Positions 44,533 to 54,787 of a DNA stretch of 64,000 nt are shown here, one piece after another. The notes under the pieces were generated by a model that was not told the origin of the DNA, searched no databases, and saw nothing but the letters and a program-made list of their open reading frames with translations. The stretch is taken from assembly GCF_000350225.1 (NCBI RefSeq), contig NW_005179258.1, positions 324,244 to 388,243 of the forward strand. Direction: 5' to 3'. Position 1 is the first letter of the stretch, and each line of letters starts with the position of its first letter. The stretch comes from Chondrus crispus (taxonomy: Eukaryota > Rhodophyta > Florideophyceae > Gigartinales > Gigartinaceae). Position numbers and translations under genes: made by a program.

Positions 44533-45801
44533 CCCTGTGCTCCGGTTTGTGACGATTTAGGGCGTCACAAAAAGTGAGACGAAGTGTGTGACGATTTGTG
44601 AGAGTTTTGCTCTTTTCGCCGCCGTCATCTCATTCGTCTCACTCCATCTTCTCATTCGTCACACATGATTTGTGAATATTTGTTGAATTGTAGCACTTTT
44701 TGAGAACGTTTTGTGATGATCATAAAAATCTTCTCAAACATCACACATTTTCGTGAATCTTTTGTGATGGTTTTGTGAGACGCATCTCAAATCTCTCAAA
44801 TCAAAACTCTCACACTGACAGTGTGCATTTTGTGATGGGAGTGTGCATTTTGTGATGGCTTTGTGTGAGTTGTGTGAGTTTTGTGAGAGCATCACAAAGA
44901 TCACATATAAAAGGCTCTTCATCTCAAAAGGCGAACAAACTGAACAACGTCACACAAAAAAACTCCCTTTCCAGCCCTGTATGGCTAGTTTCCAGAGACA
45001 CTTCCCCTTCCCTTCATGTTCGCAACTGCGTAGGTGGAACTGGAATTTACTGCACGAGTAGGTCAGTGGGACCCAAACCTACTGCGTATTATGTAGTTGG
45101 GTCAAAAGAGGGACAAAAGACGGGCGACTCAAGACACTTAGAAAGGGCTCGCGTCAGGTGCAGTGGTGTTCTGCATGTAGGCAAGTTATCTGCTGCAGCT
45201 GCCGGACGGTCTGGCATTCTCGCTCTACACTGAAGCGACATGGGCCCTCTTCTGTCCATGAGAGGGTGTTCGACTCTGAGCGACGCACTCCTCGACGAAT
45301 AAGGCAGGCTTCACAAGCCCGAGAGTGAAGGCCGTAAAGTGTCTGTAGAACAAGGCTATCAGCTATGCATTTTAGATAGGTTTGTGATGGATTGTTGATG
45401 TTGGAGATGATTGTGAGACAATGGTGTGAGTCACAAAACAATTTGTGTGTGAATCACAAAACAGTCACCAAAGAGCACTTCGAGATGTTGACGTCACAAA
45501 AATAAAGTGAGATTCACAAAAACAAAGCGAGATTCACAAAACTTGTGAGAACTTTGAGACGTTTGTGTGCATTTTATGAAGTTTATGCCCCGATCACAAA
45601 ATAGGACCACCCCACACTTTTCGGGAGGACGCTACTCGAAAAGTACGGGTCTCCTGGAGACAAAACGTATATCTTCTTAACGACAACACAATTCTGCGTT
45701 CAACGAACCTACTCTCGGGACGTAGCGCTCAACAAGACCGAAGCAGGAGGAAAATAACCCGACTGGGGAAAAAATAGCCGTCACAAAAATGGAGCACAGG
45801 G
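44533..45801 (+). mobile_element. Internally deleted derivative of the piggyBac-like element
   Basis: Same termini (CCCTGTGCTCC ... GGAGCACAGGG), in inverted orientation relative to the 5.2-kb element. It joins sequence from the start of ORF1 (equivalent to about 43,550) to the end of ORF2 (equivalent to about 39,610), removing about 3.9 kb. The TSD is ATAG (44529-44532) / ATTG (45802-45805), and the undisturbed site ATAG is seen in copy Q at 51411-51414. It retains the Cys-rich coding end but cannot make transposase. Confidence 0.8.
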
Positions 45802-45864
45802 ATTGACACCATTCCGAGAATGTGGCTATTTTTTGAGAGGAGGTGTGCGTACAAGAAAGATATA

Positions 45865-46225
45865 CAGCGGATCCTCGCTAACTGCACGCTCGGTTTCTGC
45901 ATATTCTCGATTACTGCATGCGTTCGTCAGCTATCGGCGGCGGAGCAGCGATTCCAGCCTGTATATGATATTGAACTGCATACCGCATAACTGCATCAAG
46001 AAAGTGATCCTCATACAAAGGCTTACTATGAAACAGGTAAAAACTTATGACAACAGATATGCAGTGCCTCGCCACTGCCATCGGTGCTTTATCACCGCCA
46101 TCGGACCCGGATATCTGATTTTTTGAATAAAAATGAGGCGTTTGGACACTTCGACAAGTGCATATGTTCGCCAACTGCGTACGAAAACCCTCCACTTTTC
46201 ATATGCAGTTAGTGAGGATTCACTG
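45865..46225. mobile_element. pogo/Tigger-like MITE, 361 bp
   Basis: TIRs CAGCGGATCCTCGCTAACTG (left) and, inverted, CAGTGAATCCTCACTAACTG (right), flanked by TA (45863-45864 and 46226-46227). Starting with CAG and duplicating TA is typical of pogo/mariner elements. Copy Q lacks it but keeps TACAGTA at the same site. Confidence 0.8.
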
Positions 46226-46918
46226 TATGCACAATACGAGTTTTGGAGATTCCCAACTTGGGATGCATCTCAACTAGACTGTAATTGGGATTCCCAACTG
46301 ACTTCATCCGTCGCAAAAACGCACCGTGCGAGTTAAAATCTAAATGCGCAATACGGGTATCATCTCACACCTGTAAACGGGCTTGCCCGTAAAGCCTCCT
46401 CATTATAATCGCAACATAGCATCGAGACATGTATAACGCCAGCAACAGCACTGGACTTCCAAAATATGCGTGCTGTTGAAGGGGCGAGGATGACATATGC
46501 GCGCTGTAGTCATTGTCATTGAATAGACAAGTTATCCATCTGGTGCTGTATTTTGTTTGTACAGTACTGCTTCGGTGAAGCACCGTCACAAATTTTGGCA
46601 CCAAGGCAAAATAATTCACATAAGATTGCACGAGCATGTAGCTTTCTGTGTCAATACGTGGATGACCGGTCTCCTCTTCTTTCACACTTCGAACAGCTTC
46701 TGGATGTGTAAATTCTTTCATTGCTGAGCATACGTGGATCTTCTATGGACGCATTTGTTTTATATAAATAATAACCTTTGTCCGGAATAAAGCGAAAACG
46801 ACTCTGGCATAAAATTTTCATTTCTCTCTGCACTACCAGAACCGAAAAAGGCCTACATATTGAAACCAAACGGTGCCTGTATGCCTTTGCCCCCGCAGAA
46901 CATCTCAATTTTTTCTCC

Positions 46919-47575
46919 ATGTTTGCTGGGTTAGCTCTGAGTTCGTACCTTACTTTTCTTGTCACGTTCGTTTCTGGTGTTCCTCTAAGCACGAAAAGTA
47001 ACTACGGCGTGGTAAGGCACACTGGATCACTGGACCGACTTGTGTTTCAATGTGCATCGTCATTGCAGAGTTCAGATCTGACGAAGAGTGAAAGTGGGGT
47101 CGTTTTCACGGGCTGTTCAAACCCCATTCCAACAAGAACAGGGGAAAGCGCACCTACACCCGAACCCGTAGACTCAGTGCCCGGCGACCCTCCTGCAAGC
47201 ACGGAAGATGCTGGATTAGGTGCAGCTGCACTTGAGCCTTGTTCGGTTAGAAGGGAGGTATTTTTGCTCAATGATTTGGAGCACATCGGTATGTCGAGAA
47301 AAGCGAATGCGGCTGAGAAGGGCTCTCAAGATATCGCACATCGAGCTACACCTGGAAGTATGCGATTCAGGTCGCAATCAAGTATGGCTCGAAATTTCGT
47401 CTTTGGCAAATGGATAGTAAACACCAAGCAATCCGACTGCAGATATGCAGAACATCACGATTATTGCAGATGCGTTCGTGTTTTTTGTCCTTCTACGCAC
47501 TACCGTTGTGTATGTGACCTGGACTGCGAGGACTTTTCAAATTTCTTTCCAGTGGTCGCTGCTTTAGCGACGTAG
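46919..47575 (+). CDS. Predicted secreted cysteine-rich protein, copy P (218 aa)
   Basis: Start chosen at ATG 46919 because it opens a signal peptide (MFAGLALSSYLTFLVTFVSG); the frame is open 47 codons further upstream. The mature part is polar, with a Pro/Thr/Ser-rich linker and a C-terminal Cys cluster, CRCVRVFCPSTHYRCVCDLDC. I do not recognise the family. It is paired with the 198-aa copy in Q. Between them, length differences in the linker and before the Cys cluster are multiples of three, and the Cys pattern is conserved, which argues for real coding. The P copy reads past the point where Q stops. Probably exported to the surface or cell wall; role unknown. Confidence 0.6.
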   Translation: MFAGLALSSYLTFLVTFVSGVPLSTKSNYGVVRHTGSLDRLVFQCASSLQSSDLTKSESGVVFTGCSNPIPTRTGESAPTPEPVDSVPGDPPASTEDAGLGAAALEPCSVRREVFLLNDLEHIGMSRKANAAEKGSQDIAHRATPGSMRFRSQSSMARNFVFGKWIVNTKQSDCRYAEHHDYCRCVRVFCPSTHYRCVCDLDCEDFSNFFPVVAALAT

Positions 47576-47830
47576 ACCGAAAGAGTAACTTTCTAAACGC
47601 CAAAGAATTCTTTCTGCAGGCCGACATGTACCGCGGAGAGCATCTACATAGTCGGGAGGACTTCTTTAAGATGTAAATGTGTTACGGTTGGGCAGTGTTG
47701 ATGGATTGTGTGTTGTTCCCAAATATATGTATGTGAGCCTGCTTTATATAGTGCCATCCCTCGAATAGTGCCATAGCTAGAGGTCTGTCACGCTATAGCC
47801 CTATATCGTAGGAGGCACTGTACAAGTACA

Positions 47831-48441
47831 CCCGGGGACGGTATTTAGTGTCACTGATACCTTTTCCGTGATGGAAATATCGACCCCTAAACATATATTA
47901 ATGTCAGTGATACTATTTCCGTACTTACACTATTTCAGTGAAAACGGTATTACTGTCACTGATATTGTCAAACGTAACAATGAATAGTGTAAGTTAGATC
48001 CCATTAGAGCCTACAGCATTTCTTTTCGTCCTACCAAAACCTCACATGCCTGCCTCTAATCACAAGTCCTGACGCTGGCCCCCCCTCCTCTTTCCTTATC
48101 GCAGATGCCCCTTGTTACAACTCTGCATCGCCCAACCTTTTCCTATACACCAGACCAAAGACCGACCAGTTGACCTGTTCTTGGTACAAAACGCTTTTCA
48201 GTAATGAATGCCTGCGTATCTCCACTCCCGCGCACAAATTAGTGCTCCCGAAACGAACCGAACGAATCGCATACCACTATCATCCCTCCGGACCGGCAGT
48301 GAGATGGGTCCGGCTCAAAGGAAGGATTGTTCTATGTCTGGATTGATCCGTCGTCGTCCCGGGCTCTGACATGTATTAGTGTCAGTGACACTATTTACGT
48401 GGTGACACTAATTTAGCGCTGACACTAAATACCGTCCCCGG
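47831..48441. mobile_element. MITE with 20-bp TIRs and internal GTCACTGATA repeats
   Basis: CGGGGACGGTATTTAGTGTC near the left end (from 47833) recurs inverted at the right end (to 48440). Variants of GTCACTGATA/GTCAGTGATA occur about six times just inside the ends. No ORF. The target duplication is unclear, so the exact ends may be off by a few bases. Superfamily not determined. Confidence 0.6.
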
Positions 48442-48463
48442 TGTACAGTACCCTTCAAGGGTA

Positions 48464-48846
48464 GTACGGTACGCTGGCAAGATCACGAGGATGCCCTCAA
48501 CTTGCCACTCCCCCAAAACTCTTCTCCCAAGTACAACCGTGGCCGTACGGTCTACCACGGCACGTACAGTATTCGGTACGCATGCGGCATGCATCGGCGT
48601 GAGTACCAACGGTAACATTACCCCCGCGGTACTCGCCGCGGCCCGTCTCTCTCGACGCGTGGCGCGGCCGGCGCGCCGCACAGCCCGCACAGCCCACGGC
48701 AGCAACGCCGGCACGAAGAGCGCGGGCCCTCTTCCCGCTCGGAGCGGGTCGCCGCTTGCAACGCGTCTGACGTGTGCCTGGCGCGTCTCTTGTGCGGGCG
48801 GGCGAGACGCTGGCGAGAAACGACCAATCAGGGTGGTGCCAGGCCT
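48464..48846. repeat. Dispersed GC-rich repeat, copy 1
   Basis: Starts GTACGGTACGCTGGCAAGAT and is closely similar to 62112-62496 over about 380 bp, with a few small indels. Very GC-rich in its middle, with runs of CGCGGCC. No consistent ORF is shared. Nature unknown; it could be a SINE-like or promoter-derived repeat. Confidence 0.7.
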
Positions 48847-49079
48847 AATTTACAGTACACGCACTGCCACGCCTTGCGCACGTGTCACGCGCGCACAACG
48901 AGGCCGCCGCTCGTCAGGCCAGCAATGCAAGCCGGATGCGCAGCCACTGCCGCTGCGGCCTGTCGCTCGCGCCCCTTGTCGCTCGCACCATTGTCGCCGC
49001 GTCGGACGGGAATAGGGAGGGGGCGGGAGCGGGCGCGGCTTTCATAGGTCCTTATATATATAAGTTATAAATTTATAAA

Positions 49080-49711
49080 GGTTGTCCATAAAGTCACGAA
49101 AACGCGTGTTTTGGCGGCGAGTTTGCTCGGATTTTCTAAACGAAAAATTTTCAAACAACGCGTTTGGCAAAACTGACGGCATACCGGAAACTGGGGGCAT
49201 GTGAGTTTTCCACGAGTTTCACATCCGCCGGATCACAGCAGTGCCGGATCGACCTGTCTTGAGGGAAAACGAAGTGGGTGTTCCGTTCTTTTCATCAGCA
49301 CAAACGAGTCTCAGACTGCACGGGTCGTATCGATATGCGTCATGGACACCCCTATCGCTTCATCTGCGCAGAGTTCATCAATGGATCAAAGCGCGACAGG
49401 ATCTGCCTCAGTTGCTGCCGAAGCAACCGCGAAAGATAGACAAGTAGAAGCTTCTAAAAAGCGGTCCTCTCCAAACGGCCCCCTCAGCCTGTCAAGAAGA
49501 CGAAACACATCGCCCTTTCGACTGAGAACCATTCTATCTTTCTGGCGAGCTACAATATTCGCTTCGGCGAGTATTCGCACAGGTGCACGTGATCCGTCGG
49601 GCGGCACAACGATGTGGCAGACTCGCGTTTGTAGCGGGCAGGAACCTTGCTGGAGGTCAGTCCGCAAAACTTGTGGTGGGTTTTTCAAACTCGGGTTTAC
49701 TTCACGTACAT
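49080..49711 (+). repeat. Second copy of Tc1/mariner-like element S, right end truncated
   Basis: Left end AAGGTTGTCCATAAAGTCAC after TTTATA. It runs in the opposite orientation to S in P and ends abruptly after GGGTTTACTTCACGTA, where unit Q begins. It shows the uninterrupted sequence (GTTTTGCC, minus-strand view) where the piggyBac-like element sits in P. Confidence 0.65.
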
Positions 49712-50838
49712 ACATGCCCTCGGCAATAACATACTGCGAAAAATTGGGATAACAGTTGTGAATGTACAGAAAGACTAAGAATCTAATGAAGTTTCAATCT
49801 TCGGTTGATATTTTAAACAGTTTGCTTTCGAAGACATCAACACATAACGTTTTGAGGTTGGTCAAAAAGGATTCTCTTTCGGTATTCTAAAAATAACTGG
49901 AAAAGACGTGCAAATCTCACCAAACTCCACCCTTCCGCAACCAGAAGTCAACTTCGGTGGCGAGAGTATCCTTTTCCTTCTTGTTGAGCAAGCGCAAGTC
50001 CAGAAAAAGTTGAAAAGTGAGCTCATACAGCATGCATGAGGCCACTTTTCAACTTTTTCAGGTCCCTTGCCGTCTAGCTAGTGTCTATCTGACCACGTCA
50101 TCATTATCATCATGCGTTATCATAACATTAAATCTGCGAATTTTATTTCTTTTCAACTTTGATGGCCACGGTTTCAATTCTTCTTTGGTACGTTCACTCG
50201 TTTTAAAAAATTTGTGAAGGTAAAACCGAATAGAAAACACTTTACGGAATGTCTCTATGGTACTGATGTAAAATTAGCTTTAAGAAAATGCTTTGTGTAA
50301 GCTGACTTTTCTTTTGAACACGTTTATATGCATCAACGACTTGGTTTCATTAAAATCGACAAGAAATACTTTACCAGTGGTACAGTAATGGCCTTCTAGT
50401 TTCAAAAAACAGAAGTGGAATCGTGAGGTTGGTTGTCTAGGAAAAATAAAATACCTTTTGTCCTCATATGAGGACTAACGGTCCGATAGACACTAGACAC
50501 TGGGGTCTGTCCGAACATGAGAACAGTGTTGGTTTTGTGAGAGAACGTTCCTGGTTGCAAAAACAATACATACGTTGAAATGCATACTACTGTATTTTGA
50601 AAGTGTTTATGGGCCCCATTTTCTTGCGTACTTGTCCTCTGCAATTACATCATACAGAACACTGGGATAGCTGTTTCGAATGCACTGAAAGACTGAAACT
50701 ATTTTGCATGTAAAATACCCGATTCCTATTCTAATTCTTTGTTTTCGTTTCGAAGCTATGATACATACAGTGTTTCAATGTGGGCTAAAAAGGCTTCTTT
50801 TCCAGTCGTTTCTGAAAACAAACCTGAAGAAAATGTAC

Positions 50839-51264
50839 TGTTGTGGAACCAACGGTCTCGAACCAGGCAGTATGGCAAGATGACAGACATCGCAAGTGCA
50901 GCAAGATCCTAAATGCAATAAGTGAATGCGATGCATTAGTGCAGATGGCAAATACCTGAATGCAAAATGTGATGCATAAGAAGAGGGAATGCAAGTAAGA
51001 ATGCACACGGGATGCCAACAGCGTTGGCATAGATAAGCGATAGCAAATGCAACCGTGAGCATAGCAAACTAGTATTAATAGAACGAACTCCTAGGCGATA
51101 GATAGGGGAGGCGACAGCAAGAGAATTAATCAACCTAAGGACAAGCAACCGTCCTTGAGCATTGTGCTCTTTACCGTGTTCGTAGAGTAGGTCACTGTCA
51201 AATACCATCCCCTGTCTAGTTACGTAGACACCCCAGCAATGACCGGATACAGTCCTTTTACAAC
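50839..51264. mobile_element. 426-bp insertion in Q, candidate solo LTR
   Basis: Flanked by the direct repeat TGTAC (50834-50838 and 51265-51269); absent from P, which reads straight through at about 44,375. It starts TGTTGTGG and ends TTTTACAAC, close to the TG...CA inverted ends of copia-type LTRs. No ORF of note. Confidence 0.6.
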
Positions 51265-51469
51265 TGTACCGTAGTCCTCACCAATCTCTTTGCTCTCTTA
51301 ACGCAAAAGCTATTTACGGTAGGGATGATATCTTTCTCCTTCGTGTCGAGAATGCGCGAATCTGAATAATATGCATGCTGAAAGAGACATCTTATGAGGA
51401 CGCTGGTCGGATAGACACCATTATGAGAATATGGTTATTTTTTGAGAGAAGGTGTGTACAAGAAAGACA

Positions 51470-51476
51470 TACAGTA
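51470..51476. other. Transposon excision footprint TACAGTA
   Basis: At the exact position of the pogo-like MITE in P (between ...AGA(C/T)A and TGCACAATACGAG), Q has TA-CAG-TA: two copies of the target TA separated by the three terminal bases of the element. Confidence 0.75.
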
Positions 51477-52156
51477 TGCACAATACGAGTTTTGGAAATT
51501 ACAGTCTAGTTGAGATGCATCCCAACTGACTTCATCTGTCGCAAAAACGCACAGTGCGAGTTAAAATCTAAACGCGCAATACGGGTAGCATCTCACCACT
51601 GTCAACGGGCTTGCCCGTGAAGCCTCCTCCTCATTATACTCGCGACATAGCATCGAGACATGTATTACGCCAGCAACAGCACTTGACTTCCAAAATATGC
51701 GTGCTGTTGAAGGGGCGAGGATGACAAATGCGCGCTGTAGTCACATTGTCATTGAATAGACAAGTTATCCATCTGGTGCTGTATTTTGTTTGTACTGCTT
51801 CGGTGAAGCACCGTCACAAATTTTGGCACCAAGGCAAAATAATTCACATACGATTGCACGAGTATGTAGCTTTCTGTGTCAATACGTGGATGACCGGTCT
51901 CCTCTCTTCTCCTCTCTTTTCACACTTCGAACAGCTTCTGGATGTGTAAATTCTTTCATTGTTGAGCATACGTGGATCTTCTATGGACGCATTTGTTTTA
52001 CATAAATAATAACCTTTGTCCGGAATAAAGCGAAAACGACTCTGCCATAAAATTTTCATTTTCCTCTGCACTACCAGAACCGAAAAAGGTCTACATATTG
52101 AAACCAAACGGTGCCTGTATGCCTTTGCCCCCGCAGAACATCTCAATTTTTTCTCC

Positions 52157-52753
52157 ATGTTTGCTGGGTTAGCTTTGAGTTCGTACCTTGCTTTTCTTGT
52201 CACGTTCGTTTCTGGTGTTCCTCTAAGCACGAAAAGTAACTACGGCGTGGTAAGGCACAATGGATCACTGGACCGACTTGTGTTTCAATGTGCATCGTCA
52301 TTGCAGAGTTCAGATCTGACGAAGAGTGAAAGTGGGGTCGTTTTCACGGGCTGTTCAATCCCCATTCGAACAAGAACAGGGGAAAGCGCACCTACACCCG
52401 AACCCGTAGACTCAGCGCCCGGCGACCCTCCTGCAAGCACGGACGATGGTGCGGCTGCACTTACGTCATGTTCTGATAAAAGGGAGGTATTTTTGCTCGA
52501 TGATTTAGAGCACATCAGTATGTTCAGAGAAGCGACTGCAGCTGAAAAGGGCTCTCAAGATATCGCACATCGAGCTACACCTGGAAGTATGCGATTCAGG
52601 TCGCAATCAAGTATGACTAGAAATTTCGTATTAGACGAATGGATAGTACACAAGAAGCCATCCGACTGCAGACAACCTTTCGATTTTTGCAGATGCGTTC
52701 GTGTTATTTGTCCTCCCAATCACTACCGTTGTATATGTGAACTGAAATGCTAG
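52157..52753 (+). CDS. Predicted secreted cysteine-rich protein, copy Q (198 aa)
   Basis: Paralogue of the P gene. ATG 52157 opens the signal peptide MFAGLALSSYLAFLVTFVSG. The linker is shortened in frame, and the C-terminal Cys cluster is kept as CRCVRVICPPNHYRCICELKC followed directly by the stop, so Q lacks the short extension seen in P. The frame upstream of this Met is also open and similar, but it lacks the hydrophobic start expected for secretion. Function unknown. Confidence 0.6.
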   Translation: MFAGLALSSYLAFLVTFVSGVPLSTKSNYGVVRHNGSLDRLVFQCASSLQSSDLTKSESGVVFTGCSIPIRTRTGESAPTPEPVDSAPGDPPASTDDGAAALTSCSDKREVFLLDDLEHISMFREATAAEKGSQDIAHRATPGSMRFRSQSSMTRNFVLDEWIVHKKPSDCRQPFDFCRCVRVICPPNHYRCICELKC

Positions 52754-53016
52754 GACTTTTCAAAATTCTTTTGATGGCCCGCTGCTTTAGCGACGTAGAC
52801 CGAAGGAGTAATCTTTCTAAACGCCAAAGAATTCTTTCTGCGGGCCGACATGTACCGCGGAGAGCATCTACATAGTCGGGAGACCTGGACAGGAAGCATG
52901 GCCTTCCAGTTTTCTCCTAATATAAACGGCATTGAAGGATATTTTAGGTCTGCCGAGAGCTTCATTCTATCACACAAACCTTCAAATGTAATAAAAGCAC
53001 CGATGGCACATGATTA

Positions 53017-54213
53017 CTATTGTTGTCGATGCGCCGCGTGGACTGCACTTGGGTCGTTAGCCCTTGAGGCCTGCAATACACGTATACTGTACGAGGAACG
53101 GTAACCTGCTGTGATGACCATGAAGTCAGGTCCACGAGAGAGATAAGTGCGGCATATGAAAAACAATCTACAAACGTGGGCGGGTTTCAGGATTGAACAG
53201 CGGTGTGTGCGATATTGCGGTCGCGGCGGGTTGATAGCATTTGTGCGTAACTGTGGATCGTGGGGGAGGTGCGCGGTGACGATGGAGGAGATGCACTGTG
53301 AAATGGATCGGTGCAAGGTGACGGTGGGGTTGGGCTGCAGGTGCAGAATCCACTTGAACTGCTCGCCGGCGTCGACCTCTACGCGCTTGATCATGCTGTA
53401 GCAGCCTACGGCGGCGTAGAACCGCATAAATTTATGCGAGTAGTGCGCACGGGTCGCGCTGGGCTTCCTGTGGCACGCAGACTGCGCGGGGAGGTGGACG
53501 TCGGCCGCGGAGTAGGTGGAGACTGCGGCGGCGCGGGCGGCGTCGAAGACGTGTTGCAGCTCGCCGATCTCGTGCTCCTTCCGGTAGTTGCGGTCCGTGC
53601 CCTCGCGGAAGTAGTCGCCGTAGAGGTCGAGGTGGTAGAAGACGGCGGCGTACGGGCCCAGGGCGCGGACGGCGTCGAGGTTCTGGCGGTACACGGACTT
53701 GAGGGTGGCGACGTGGCCCGCGGTGCACACGGCGAGGCGGTGGCCCGCGGGGAGGTTGGCCGTGGAATCCGCGAAGGGCATGGGCGGGGCGGCGGCAGAC
53801 AGCGCGGACGTGACGGCGGCTTTGACGCGGTTGGCCGCCGGTTGGTCAACGTTGTGCATGAGCAGGACCAGGGCGGCGCCGAAGAGCGTGACCAGGGCGA
53901 GCAGGCGCCCCAGCGAGGATGGCGGGGCCGGCGGCGGCGGGCGTCGGCGCCGGCGGCGGGTCGTCGGCAGGGGACGGTCGCGTCCGCGGGGATGGCATCG
54001 CGCGAAGTAGGGGGAGGGGGAGACGTGGATCGGGGGGGAGGGGGTGGGGCGGAGAGGAGGGTGGAATTGAAAGCTGAGGGGGGGGATGCGACGGTGGGAA
54101 ATCGATGGGCTCGATGCGGTACTACTGTACGTGTACAGTTGTGTGAACCAGCCTACGTGTTGGCGCATAGTATTTGTGAACTGGTAGATACAGGTTGAAC
54201 ACGTTTTACACAT
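53017..54213 (-). CDS. Type II membrane protein, glycosyltransferase-like
   Basis: 398 aa on the minus strand; the true start may be internal, since the first 60 residues look like leader sequence. A Pro/Arg-rich cytosolic stretch is followed by one membrane segment (LLALVTLFGAALVLLMHNV, about 105-125). A globular region then begins at HRLAVCTAGHVATLKSVYRQNL, with AVFYHLDLYGDYF and HKFMRFYAAVGCYSMIKRVE. The segment GEQFKWILHLQPN recalls the W-I-x-R-x-R-P-D pattern of Golgi glycosyltransferase-like families. After about residue 295 the sequence loses this character, so the C-terminus is uncertain (intron, decay or truncation near the Q boundary). Likely Golgi; the reaction is not known. Confidence 0.5.
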   Translation of the reverse strand: MCKTCSTCIYQFTNTMRQHVGWFTQLYTYSSTASSPSISHRRIPPLSFQFHPPLRPTPSPPIHVSPSPYFARCHPRGRDRPLPTTRRRRRRPPPPAPPSSLGRLLALVTLFGAALVLLMHNVDQPAANRVKAAVTSALSAAAPPMPFADSTANLPAGHRLAVCTAGHVATLKSVYRQNLDAVRALGPYAAVFYHLDLYGDYFREGTDRNYRKEHEIGELQHVFDAARAAAVSTYSAADVHLPAQSACHRKPSATRAHYSHKFMRFYAAVGCYSMIKRVEVDAGEQFKWILHLQPNPTVTLHRSISQCISSIVTAHLPHDPQLRTNAINPPRPQYRTHRCSILKPAHVCRLFFICRTYLSRGPDFMVITAGYRSSYSIRVLQASRANDPSAVHAAHRQQ

Positions 54214-54517
54214 TACGAATATGAAACGGGGTCATACTGGAAGTGCACGTGTCACAATTGACGCACGCCGCAATGCGCCGTGGCCGTTCAGTGAGGGGTC
54301 GCATAGGCAGAACTCAGGGAATGGAGGCACTCTAAGAGAGTGCAAAAGGCAGCGAACGCAAAAAGAAAGAGCGCAGAGGAACGGGAATCCAGGACGAGAG
54401 GAGGGAAGAATGATAGGTACTTAATAGGGAAGCTAGAGTACGATAGTCTAAAGAAAAAGAGTTTCAGGGTGCTGGCACGGCGAACTCTTCGTTAGGAACG
54501 GCCCTCAGGGCCGTTAC
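54214..54517. other. Intergenic sequence
   Basis: Possible upstream region of the glycosyltransferase-like gene. A short inverted repeat, ACGGCCCTCAGGGCCGT, lies just before the element C target duplication (54,499-54,515). No gene seen. Confidence 0.4.
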
Positions 54518-54522
54518 ATCGC

Positions 54523-54787
54523 TGTGAGATATTTTTAGGGAAAAATCGCATTTTACTGTAGAGGGAGATTTTATTCTGTAGTCCGAGATTTTATTTGAAT
54601 TTTAGAGAAGCGCACGCGTACGGCCCGGCGGAATCCGGGCCGGACGCGTGGACGCTTCTGGAAGGAATTTCGTAGAAATAAAAGAGAGAGGGTGACGGGC
54701 GCTGCGGGGAAGGGGGAGACGAGTCGGAAAACCCTCACCACGAACGGCACGCTCCCCAGAACCGCCTCCCCCATTTCACCAACAACA
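54523..54787 (+). repeat. 5' LTR of element C
   Basis: TGTGAGATATTTTTAGGG ... CCAACAACA, 265 bp. An AAATAAAAG poly(A)-like motif lies at about 54,676-54,684. The last base of the LTR is also the A of the gag-pol start codon. Confidence 0.9.

Larger units (their letters stand above)
37188..47660 (+). repeat. Duplicated unit, copy P (interrupted by insertions)
   Basis: Homologous in order and orientation to copy Q (49711-52880) from CTCGGCAATAACAT to GAGCATCTACATAGTCGGGA. Without insertions P is roughly 4 kb. It carries a Tc1/mariner-like element (38233-44123, itself split by the piggyBac-like element), a piggyBac deletion derivative (44533-45801) and a pogo-like MITE (45865-46225). Near its 3' end lies the secreted-protein gene. 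Confidence 0.8.
49711..52880 (+). repeat. Duplicated unit, copy Q
   Basis: Second copy of the unit seen at 37188-47660. It lacks the S, piggyBac and MITE insertions of P and carries its own 426-bp insertion. Homology stops at about 52,880 (CATAGTCGGGAG), just before the glycosyltransferase-like gene. Confidence 0.8.

Noticed and set aside
53311-54198. 295-aa plus-strand ORF rich in Gly, Val and Arg
   Set aside because: Opposite-strand shadow of the GC-rich glycosyltransferase-like gene; no domain of its own.
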